A DNA stretch of 64,000 nucleotides from Gentiana macrophylla (Eukaryota; Streptophyta; Magnoliopsida; Gentianales; Gentianaceae): NCBI GenBank assembly GCA_026214975.1, contig CM047813.1, positions 30,406,589 to 30,470,588 of the forward strand, written 5' to 3'. The translations under genes were made by a program, and so were the position numbers. Below, piece after piece: positions 1 through 9,238 of the stretch (its first letter is position 1; the number at the start of each line of letters is the position of its first letter). The notes beneath the pieces were generated by a model. It searched no databases, was not told where the DNA came from, and saw only the letters and a program-made list of their open reading frames with translations.

Positions 1-120
1 TAATTTTTCTTGTTATTGCCTATGCAGATGTGTATTCCAGTTCTTTAATTTTGTTATAAAATTAATTTGATTGATTCCTTCTGTAAGCTTTCTAAGGTCT
101 TGAATGGGATGTGATTGCAG

Positions 121-2067
121 GAACTCGATTTGCATGATATTCTTTCTTTTGACGCTGAATTCGGGAGAACAATGCTAGAATTACAGGCTTTTGTTAGCCG
201 GAAACAGTATTTGGAGTCCATGGGAGGTCATAATCAAGATAGAGTTGGTGATTTACGCTTTCGTGGGGTCCAAATTGAGGATCTTTGTTTGGAATTCACT
301 CTTCCAGGATATCCTGATTATATTTTGAAATCAAGTATTGAGAATGTAAGTTTTATTGTTTTTTTTCTCCGCGTATCACTAGGGTCATGATGTGAGTTAT
401 TATTTTTTAATGTTTCCTACTTGTATTTGTCCATTCAGGTGGATATTCACAACTTGGAAGAGTATGTGTCCCTGTTGGTTGATGCTACTGTCAGGACCGG
501 GATCAAGCGGCAAATGGAAGCATTTAGATCTGGCTTTAACCAGGTTATTTTACTTGGTTTTTTTTTTCTCTCTCTAACAGTCATTCCGTGTAGTGAAATG
601 TGGCCATTGTCTTCCTGGATGTGTAATTTGCAAATGTTATTTCACAGGAGGCATATAGATAAACCTCTGGAATTTTTTAGTTTCTTTTCCCAGGGACTGG
701 TCTTAGTAGTTGTCTTGTATTGTTAACTTGATAATTCCTATCTTGGATTCTCTTAGGTTTTTGACGTGTCAAGTCTACAAATTTTCTCTGCAAATGAGTT
801 GGATTACCTACTTTGCGGTCGCAGGGAGCTGTGGAAGGTACGCCCTGGCCCTTTCATTTGTTCTTATCCTTCTGATTTATGATCGAAATATTTACCACAA
901 AAATTACAATGAAACATCAATTTTTCTTTTTTTAGGTTTGCTTGTGTTGCTTACTTGTATGTTGCTTCTCTTGTGCTTGTTACAGGCTGATTCACTCGTG
1001 GATCACATCAAGTTTGATCATGGCTACACTGCCAAAAGTCCAGCTATTATCCATGTACGCTTGCTTTGACTTGAACAACCTGGTAATAATAACAAAGACA
1101 TGGAATATTTAAGAAAAGAGATCACGCCGAGGAAATTGAAGAATTAAAAAAATCAATCAATTAGGACCTAAGAGCACTTGCATCAACTCCTCTACACAAA
1201 CCACCGCTCTTCTCCACTTTACAGAAGATTTATTCACAGTGGAAATGCATCAAAATCTGTGTGTGATGCGCTACATGTAGCGCAACTTTTACAGACTTTG
1301 CATTTTAGAGATTCTGCTGTACTTGCATTTTGGATGGATCTAAAGGGTTTGAATATGTAAAATTCAGATTACTGTTATTTAAAGATTCAGTCTAGTGCAA
1401 GTGCTCTAACCACCTCTAGCTCTTTTTCCTGAGAATTTGAACGCTTTTCATTAATACTTGTGCTCTCTTATTTGTCTGTTAGTTGCTTGAGATAATGGGA
1501 GATTTCACCCCTGATCAGCAAAGAGCATTCTGTCAATTTGTGACTGGGGCACCTCGACTTCCTCCCGGTGGTCTGGCAGTGTTGAATCCTAAGTTGACTA
1601 TTGTTCGTAAGGTAATATACTAGAGTTGGAGGAAGTTTGATTATTGTTTTATTCCCACACATTTGATCTCTTATACATATTTTTGCTTTTGAAGCAGCAT
1701 TCATCAAGCACGAACAACACAAGCAATGGTGGGGCTGGGTCAACAGAATCGGCAGATGATGACTTGCCTAGTGTGATGACATGTGCCAATTACTTGAAGC
1801 TGCCTCCCTACTCCACAAAGGTACGAGATTTATATCCTTTGGCATGGTACTCTTGGTGACTGGTTTGTCCAATTATGCCTCAACTTTAGAATACGATCAA
1901 AGAGAAATATACTCAATTTGTTCCCACCATTTTTGGTTTTCTAAAATTTATTTGATTTTCTCATTTGTTTTGGGGTATGAATTTATTTATTTATTGAGCA
2001 GGAAATTATGTACAAGAAACTGCTGTATGCAATCCAAGAAGGGCAAGGGTCTTTTGATTTATCTTGA
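121..2067 (+). CDS. UPL3: E3 ubiquitin-protein ligase UPL3, 3' portion (HECT domain)
   Basis: This is the C-terminal part of a plant HECT ubiquitin ligase of the UPL3 type; the gene starts upstream of the window. Coding exons read by eye are 121-345, 439-543, 757-837, 986-1054, 1483-1611, 1698-1820 and 2002-2067. All junctions are GT-AG in phase 0, and the joined frame is open to TGA at 2065-2067. The frame encodes the end of the HECT domain, including [20 protein letters not shown], the region before the catalytic Cys ([19 protein letters not shown], Cys codon 1782-1784) and the C-terminal ending [12 protein letters not shown] ligases form a thioester with ubiquitin on this Cys before passing it to the substrate; Arabidopsis UPL3 acts in trichome development and turnover of transcription factors. 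The Ser/Thr/Asn-rich loop before DDLPSVMTC favours UPL3 over UPL4. All residues expected near the active site are present, so the gene looks functional. The 5' part is outside the window. Confidence 0.93.
1172..1406. mobile_element. PIF/Harbinger (Tourist-like) MITE in a UPL3 intron
   Basis: A 235-bp non-coding element begins GAGCACTTGCA and ends TGCAAGTGCTC, a perfect 11-bp terminal inverted repeat. It is flanked by the 3-bp target duplication TAA (1169-1171 and 1407-1409), which fits the TWA target of PIF/Harbinger transposons. The centre carries the perfect 16-bp palindrome GCGCTACATGTAGCGC (about 1269-1284). It lies in the long intron between the exons ending at 1054 and starting at 1483, well away from both splice sites, so it probably does not disturb splicing. 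Confidence 0.8.
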
Positions 2068-2640
2068 GTCTGAATTAACGTAGCTGGTTGGAGCTGAGCA
2101 ATATTTCAATGAAAGCCATGCTTCAGTGCGATGCAAATCCAGCAATGCCAACTCAGAAAACTCACTATACAAGAGAACAGGCAAAGCTGTCTGGGCTAAA
2201 CATCCTCAATGCAGATAACCAGGTCCGTATAAACTGAATTTTGTAGCTTTTAGATTCCTTGGAAAAAAAATATAGAATAAATTAAGTAGGTTGGATTTCT
2301 TCATACCTCTCGAGCGCAATGGAATTTTTTTTCTTTTTTTCTTTCCTTTCAAAAACACATCTTACGGTTGGAAGTTTGCACAAATCTACCTTCATGAGTT
2401 TATTTGTATATTCAAAATCATGAAAAGGACCACCCACTACTCCCTTTCATTCTTGCTATTTGCCATTTCGAGGGTATTGATTTTTCTGACTACTTGAGAA
2501 AAAAAATGCTGAATTTGCAGGTTGGCACAGATAGCAGCCAGCACCTTGTTATATGGGAAGGGCTTGCTGGAGCATTGAAATTTTTGCGACCCCACACACC
2601 GAATATGGGAGAATATTACCTGTAAATAAATGAAATTGAT
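2068..2640 (+). other. UPL3 3' UTR with probable intron
   Basis: Downstream of the UPL3 stop there is non-coding, transcript-like sequence. A good donor (ataaccag|gtccgt) at 2223 and an acceptor (tttgcag) ending at 2520 suggest a 3' UTR intron of about 300 bp. If it is spliced, the stop codon lies more than 50 nt upstream of an exon junction, a layout that can make a transcript sensitive to nonsense-mediated decay. This is inferred from splice-site sequence only; the exact polyadenylation site is not visible. Confidence 0.45.
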
Positions 2641-3668
2641 TCTTTTATTGTGTCTTTCAGTTAATAGAGAGACTGGTTGATATTTTTTTTATTTTATTTT
2701 ATATATATCGAATTAATAACGGCGGCTTGTTTTGCCTCTGTGCTTCCCTAACCGTTGTTGGAATTGACATCTATCTTATTGAAAGTAAGATCTCAAATAT
2801 TCTTTTTTTGTTTTTAGCTTTTTGTATATTAAACGAATGAATCGACTTGTTAGGGTTATAAACATTTTCTCTATAATTTCTTTTTTCACAACACAAACCA
2901 ACACTTTTTTCCTACTCACGACTTAAAAAAGGAAAGAAGAAGAAATTCACAGTTTTTTTCTTTTTTCTTTTTTTCAAAGCATGAACCGGTGCATGATTTT
3001 AAACTTATTCCTTAAAGTTTTGATGAGTCCTGGTGGCTATAAATCTAATGGTAGAAAAGTTTTTCTATATTTTTAGAGATGATTTTAAACCTCCCATTTC
3101 TCATGCCGTTACTCAAATATGTAAAATGTATGAGAATGAGAGGTTTAAAATCGATGAGTCATCATTGTATGATCCAACTCAATCAAGCATTTACATCTCT
3201 CAAAAATTCACTAGAACTTGCAAGTGTTACAGAATCTGATGATCAACCATCAATACATTGAATCATGTAACCTATTTGTGTTGATCCAAAGTCATTATGG
3301 ACTTGTATTGTGTTATATCATGATCTAACAAGTGTTATAATTTCATCTTATCCGCATTTCACCGCTTGATCTTTGATTTAACCACACACATTGTGGATTT
3401 GAACATTTGCGCTCTCTGAGAGAAATTTTAAGTGTAAATGTTCGAACAAATCAATTCACCATGCATTCAACTTTTAGAATAAAATATGGACAAAAGAAAT
3501 AAGGAACTCTAGCATAAATTAATGTTGATTAGCAGAAACCTTATGTATTTTGATTTTAGGGGAGAAACTTGATGTATTGAATTGACGTTTTTCTAATATC
3601 ATTTTGACTACATTTGTACATGGTTATACAACTGCTTTACGTATAGTATTTTAAGATTTGCAGTTGCC
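2641..3668. other. intergenic, no gene seen
   Basis: AT-rich sequence between the UPL3 3' UTR and a TA microsatellite. Short open frames around 3033-3261 have no recognisable domain and no gene-like context. No RNA gene or mobile-element termini were recognised here. Confidence 0.5.
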
Positions 3669-3693
3669 TATATATATATATATATATATATAT
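3669..3693. repeat. (TA)n microsatellite
   Basis: About 12 uninterrupted TA dinucleotides in AT-rich intergenic DNA. Confidence 0.9.
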
Positions 3694-3817
3694 CAATTGT
3701 TCTAATTTACGACTTGGTTTTCTTTAATGGGGTTTTATTGACATCGTAAAAATGTTTCGAGCGTGCCAAATTTTAAATACCCACGTACATATCGGGATAT
3801 GTGTACAAGGAGGGTAT

Positions 3818-3820
<3 letters not shown>

Positions 3821-3862
<42 letters not shown>

Positions 3863-4130
3863 CTGAACATCGATAGAATTTTATTAAGATCTTTAAGTAG
3901 CAAGTAGTTAGTTAAGCAAGAAATTAAAGATAACAGTAGTTAGTTAAGCAAGAAATTAAAGATAACAGTTCGAATCCACAACACCATAATCCCAAAGAAC
4001 TCCCAAACTGATCTACCAAAGACACAAAAATGATTCCGATCGAGATGCTACACGAGCAACATAAATCTTAAACCCCCCAAAAAAAAAAACTGACAAAATG
4101 TGTAATGTCCCTGCACTCTGGCCTGCAGAA
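3821..4130 (-). mobile_element. probable LINE 3'-end fragment with long poly(A)
   Basis: A run of 42 T (3821-3862) is followed on the + strand by a segment whose complement ends in TTAATAAAATTC...CAG followed by poly(A). This is the look of the 3' end of a plant LINE or another poly(A)-tailed retrocopy on the minus strand. The inner limit near 4130 is a guess. No reverse transcriptase frame is visible, so the copy would be 5'-truncated. Confidence 0.45.
3903..3966. repeat. perfect 32-bp tandem duplication
   Basis: Two identical 32-bp units (3903-3934 and 3935-3966), each starting AGTAGTTAGTTAAGC, abut directly inside the putative LINE tail. The identity suggests a recent slippage or repair duplication. 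Confidence 0.9.
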
Positions 4131-4869
4131 GCGTTAAATGAGTTATAAATGATCCTGGCCAATCTTGAGACTGTTGTCTCTCACTTTGGCCAAAAAAGCA
4201 TAACCTTAGCTTAACAAGACTTTATGTCTCACACTTATACAAAAATACCATTATCTTATTTTACCGATATGCAGATTTACATTCTCCTCTTATAAGGGAT
4301 CGATGTCCTCGCCAGACGGCCGAGATCGTTTCACGATCGTCCCTCCAGAGGGAATTAGAGCCATCCTTACACCGCCTTTTAACAGACGGTCATGATAGCA
4401 TATGGATTCATCGATAATGACTCAATACCATTCACCATCGTAATATTTAGCGTGTTTTGTTATATGTAAAAAAAGGAAAGCCGTGATATTTAGTCTGAAT
4501 GTGTGAAATTTGCTCGGACGTGTTATCAAGAAGATGCAGCTCCCTTGCCACATTGCTTCCGGGTCGAAGCTTTTTGACCAAATAATTTTTGCCGTGAAGA
4601 AAGCCATATTTTTTAATTTAAAATAAAAAAAAGAAAAAAAACGAAAGTAGGACGTGAATTTAAGCCCGGTCGAGTGAGAAAAGTTGTCATGGACGTGTTA
4701 TTTTAATCCGGTCCCAATGAAAAATAATTTGGTCTCATGACAATATATACCGACCTGAATACTAAATTGGCCGTCCTACCGAGTATTTTGACAGAATTAT
4801 GCTTGTAAAAATTAAAAATAAATGTATATAAAACAAATTATTTTTTCTTAAAGGTACATGTTTTCAATT
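4131..4869. other. intergenic, no gene seen
   Basis: Mixed AT-rich DNA with a short GC-richer patch near 4300-4390. No open frame with a recognisable domain, no terminal repeats and no RNA gene were seen. Confidence 0.4.
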
Positions 4870-4880
4870 CCTCCTTTTGG

Positions 4881-5425
4881 TTTTTTTTTATTTATTTTAT
4901 TTATTTTTTATTTTTACCCAAAGAACGAAAGCTTTTATTACAAACCCGGAAAAACCCGGGACTAAAAAGAAGCCGGCACTACCCGGCACTTACAACTACC
5001 GGACCAACCTGGTACTGAAGTCCCGGCACTCGGCCGGAACAACAACAAAAAGCAACAACAACAACAACAGCAACGTCAACAAATAGATAGAAAAGCGAGA
5101 GTCACGAAAAAAAAAAAAAAAATTCGATAAAATTGGCCAACAGACACGGATTCCCCGGGTCCATCCATCTATTGACAACAAAAACAGACTACACAACAAA
5201 AAAAAAACTAATACTAATACAAAACGAAGAGCTAAAAACAATAATAACAACGTGCCAGCAGCGCCGCCGGAGATCAGAACAAAGCAGCAAACTGGAGCCA
5301 TGGACCGAGAAAAAACGCCACAAACTCCCACTGCCATCAGCCGCCTCCCCCCGGGCGGAGAGAGAAGCCCGTAAGAGATGACTAGCGCCTCCGCCAAAAG
5401 AACGACTACCACAACCGCCAATTAA
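4881..5425 (-). mobile_element. probable LINE 3'-end fragment
   Basis: A T-rich tract (4881-4915) is followed by a segment whose complement runs GTAATAAAAGCTTTCGTTC and then an A-rich tail. That is typical of plant L1-type LINE 3' ends. Upstream on the minus strand (4996-5421) is an open frame of 141 codons that is almost entirely Leu, Val and Phe with no known domain. I read it as 3' untranslated or tail sequence of the LINE, not as a gene. The unit is 5'-truncated. Confidence 0.45.
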
Positions 5426-5652
5426 GAACCCGAAGCCTTAACTGTGTTATGTAAGCCACACAACGATGAGTAGCATCATCCCGATAGAGAAACAGTTTTG
5501 GTTGGCAAATGAGAAAATGACATAAACGAAACAAGAGTGAGGTTTTTTTAAATTTAATTTAATTTATTTATTATTATTATAGCAATTAGACATATATATT
5601 TTGACAAATAGCTATAGCTGGTGGGTGAAAGCACAAAACTCTCTCGTTTTGC

Positions 5653-5730
5653 CACGCGCGTGTAACTGTGTAAGGATACCCTAAGATGCATGGAATGGAA
5701 GTCCATCAACTTAACTTATATATATATAGA
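5653..5730 (+). promoter_or_regulatory. putative promoter of the ASG1-like gene
   Basis: About 150 bp before the ATG at 5876 lies a TATA-like run (tatatatatata, about 5718-5729). Some 60 bp further upstream is the palindrome CACGCGCGTG (5653-5662), which contains a CGCG core of the kind bound by calmodulin-binding transcription activators (CAMTA) and resembles an ACGT/G-box half. This is inferred from position and motif only. Confidence 0.4.
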
Positions 5731-5875
5731 GAAGATAGCCAGATAGGTGAAACACCTGTTATATTATATATACGTCTTCACGAAAATTTGTTTCCAATTG
5801 CATTTGTAAAGAAAAACCCTCTCTTCTTATAAGCTAGCTACTCGAGGAGAAAAGAAAAAAACAGCAAGAATTAAG

Positions 5876-8385
5876 ATGAACCCATTCCAAGATCATACCA
5901 AGAACCTGCTCCAAGATAACACGATCCCATCGCAAGATGATGATGATGATGATGATGTCGATGAAGAAGAGCATCATCATTCCCAGAATTTATCTGCTCA
6001 AGATCTTGATTTATCATTGGGGAACATCTACAACAGTGATCACAGCAATTCATCCGCTGCTGCTCAAGGAGCCGTTCTTGATGATTTAGGAGTTAATACC
6101 ACCAGAAACCAGAATTCGGGTGAAAGTAACAGAAGAAACCAGAATTTGATGAGTGAAAATAGCAAAAGAAACCTGCAGGATTTTGACGGACCCGCATTGT
6201 CACTGGTAATGTTTTTTTATTTCTGCATGTTCTTCATATATAATCGTTATCCTTTCTTATTAATTAATTCTTTGGTAAAATCCATTTTTATGGTACATAT
6301 CTTTGGTATGTATTACTTACGCAGTTATCTGCCATTTATGATCATTGATTGCCGCCATATTTTGCTTAATTAGTATAGTACTTCCTGTGTTTTTAAAATA
6401 GTCATCATTAATTAGTTTCTCATTGATGAATATTAATTAGTATTTGAAAGTCATTTTTGCCATGACAATTATTTTCTTGATGAATTCCTTTATTTTTCTA
6501 GTTCTTAATGATCTTTTATTAAATTTATTTTTAGTTTATCTGCAATTTAATAGTAAATATATGGATAATATATGTAGGCCGTAGCTACAAATGAGATAGA
6601 AGCTGCAGGACAATCAGGATTTCATCAGGTTCGTTTGAAATTGGACAAATCACCAAAAGCTAGCTATAAATCATGTAGTTAATAATATATTAATGGAATT
6701 TAGTTAGTTTAATTATATATTTTAGTTTACTTGCAATAATTATTAATACTAGTAAATATGGAATTTGTAGGGCGTAGTAGATACAAATGAGACATTATTA
6801 TTAATGGAGAAGAAGGAAATCCAGAAAGATTATAAGTGGATGAAGGCAACTAATTGTCCAGCAAAATCATTGACGATCGGAAAATATGAGGTAATTAAAA
6901 TAGACTCAGAAAAAATCCTTTTTAATTTTCTTATTTTATTTAAGTCTGGTTTATTATATTTATTTTCGTTGTTAATTTTGTTTGTGAAGGTAAATGCGAA
7001 GAATGAAGGTGATTTGGTAGCTAAATTCTATTTTGGACATCGTAAGATTATTTGGGAAATCTCAGAAGGGTCATCATTGAAGAAAAAGATTGTAATACCA
7101 TGGTCAGAAATATCAGGAATCAGAGCTGATTTAGCATCTGGCTTTTTGCAAGTTGAGGTATGTTTATTTTTTATTTTTTCTGTTCTAATTGGTCATTAAG
7201 CATTAATTAAGTGGATCGTACAGTAATTATACTAATTAATGAGAGCCATTTTATAATTTACTGTTAATGAAATTAAAATTTCATAAATTAATAGCTGGAT
7301 CAATGCCCATCCTTTGGTAAAGAACGAGATCGCACACCGGGCAAGATTACTAAATGGGAAGATTCTGATGATTTTACGGACGGTAACGCTACTTTATATC
7401 GGTAAGCATTTGCTATTTATTAATTTGGTCTACCTTTCATTTCCCTGCATGGCTATAATTATATTATATTATATATGACACAATACCCTAAAAAAATTAA
7501 TTGTAATTTGTTTTTTTTTGCATGCAATCACAGTTTATGCTGTAATAAATAGTTACTATATCTTGTATTCATACTTACTATAATTAGCTATTAATTATTG
7601 GTCATAAAATATTCAGGATACATAGTTTAAAGTTTGCTCCGGGGACTCTTGACAGACACTATAAGAATCTCTTGAGTGTTGATAAATATTTACTAAAATT
7701 GAGCAAAAGTCCTTTTCCTACTGATGAGGTGATGTCTCGTTACTTCACGACAAATACCGCTGCTGCTCCACCACCACCACCACCACCACCATCACCACCG
7801 CGTCCTCAGAATCAAGGAAATGTCGGCGTTCCAAGACAATTACCAATAGGTCATCCAATCCATAATCGTAGTACCATGCCTGCAGGTAATACCTTTTTTT
7901 TTTATTTTTATGTGTATTTAACTTTAAGCTAGCGATCCTATGTTAATGAAATTGCGTATACAATACATGCAGGAACTATGATGCAGATGCAAATGCAAAA
8001 TGCAGCTGGACAAGGACAAAGACAAACAAACTTTGTATACACACAGAATCCTACTGGGGGGGTTGCAGGCATACATTTTACGACGATCCCATATTCACAA
8101 GTGACGAACTATAGGATGATGATGGAACCGGGAATGATGATGAACGATCCTCAATATCATCATATGATGCAGAATCATGCTGCTGCTGCAGCAGCAGGAG
8201 GAGTAATGTGGAATAGTGAGACGATGGAAAATCGACATTTACATAACCCAAAGCCACGGGAGCACCTGGCAATTGATGCTCAAGCAGCAGCAGCAGCAGG
8301 GGAAAGTTCAATGTCTGCAGGAGAGGAGCAGCAAGAAACTGGGTCTGGGAGCAATCAAAATAACCCCACATCAAATGCTCAATGA
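5876..8385 (+). CDS. TRF2/HOY1 PH-like domain protein (ASG1-like)
   Basis: A complete gene of seven coding exons: 5876-6205, 6578-6628, 6771-6890, 6990-7157, 7295-7401, 7617-7885 and 7973-8385. All junctions are GT-AG and the phases join to give 485 aa plus stop. The N-terminal region (residues about 1-110) is acidic and low-complexity, with a run of seven Asp. The middle (about 150-290) carries the plant TRF2/HOY1 PH-like domain seen in ALTERED SEED GERMINATION 1 relatives: GKYE, a segment with EGDLVAKFYFGHRKIIWEIS, IPWSEISGIRA and then FAPGTLDRHYKNLLSVD. A polyproline run follows. The C-terminal region is rich in Met, Gln, Asn and Ala. No catalytic residues are known for this family; a nuclear or stress-related role is reported for relatives but is not shown here. 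The start is the first ATG, preceded by a purine-rich leader. Exons 2 and 3 look like a tandem duplication. The neighbour SYF2 is convergent and unrelated. Confidence 0.88.
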
Positions 8386-9238
8386 ATATACATATAGGAA
8401 GGACTCTGCTCATTTCACAATCTCAACCTATTCTTATATCATAATACCAAATGTAAATATCTTACATTACCTTTTTTTGGAATTTCTTTCCAAAGTAGGA
8501 GTCATGTAAGCTTAGGATAATAACACAAGTGGAAGAATTTAGAGTGCATATCATCATGCTGAGGATGGACCAACAGCTTTCTCAGAGATTTGGTTGCCCT
8601 GTTTACTGATCAATCTGATTGTTTTCGCCAAACAATGCCGTTTGGAATGATTAGATGCATAAAAAGTGGGGAGGTTACATGCGCCAAGTGATGATCTGTG
8701 TGGTTCCGATTCACTCCACATCATCACTTCGGTGCACGCGACGGACATACCACACAAAGAATTTCCCTACAAAGTGTGTATGACTTCTCGGTCCGAGGGG
8801 CAAACACACATACAGAGGAAAATTCGATGTAGTGACTTCTATTATAAAGCAGATCGTCGGATGACTACCATGCTTAGAAAAAGACAAAACTGCTTTGTTT
8901 GTTTGATACGTGCCAGTAGCGTCCGACGACCGCTTTAACATGAAGTCCCTGCAACAGAATCACATCATACAGAGATGAAAGAGGTTAGTGAGAGATCGGT
9001 GGACCACTCTTTACCACAAGAATATAAAAATGCTCCCAGAAGAAAGAAAACAAAACCATACGTTATTTTCATTCATTTATAATAATACAACACAAACAAC
9101 AAAAAGCTTCATCCATCAAATATACTCCTCAACACTACTTTGATTGAACAGTATGCATATATAGTGCAAAAACCACATATAACCATAAGTCTTGAAATGT
9201 GGAAAGAGAGATAGAGAGACACAAAAGCAATAGTAATC
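8386..9238. other. convergent 3' spacer between ASG1-like and SYF2
   Basis: This holds the 3' UTRs of the two convergent genes. On the minus strand the SYF2 stop is at 9239-9241, so the sequence just below it is SYF2 3' UTR. The middle (about 8560-8940) has overlapping short open frames on both strands without recognisable domains. No mobile-element termini were seen. Confidence 0.5.

Noticed and set aside
3033..3261. Overlapping open frames of 60-68 codons between UPL3 and the ASG1-like gene
   Set aside because: No recognisable domain, no splice or promoter context, and low-complexity AT-rich composition.
3967..3980. GTTCGAATCC resembling a tRNA T-loop
   Set aside because: No matching acceptor stem, D-arm or anticodon arm could be found around it.
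4996..5421. 141-codon minus-strand frame rich in Leu, Val and Phe, which looks like a membrane protein
   Set aside because: It lies directly upstream of a LINE-type 3' tail, and its composition follows CAA/AAC-rich simple sequence on the other strand. Treated as LINE 3' DNA.
8078..8413. 111-codon minus-strand frame opposite the last exon of the ASG1-like gene
   Set aside because: Shadow frame of the GCA/CAG-rich coding exon; no own domain.
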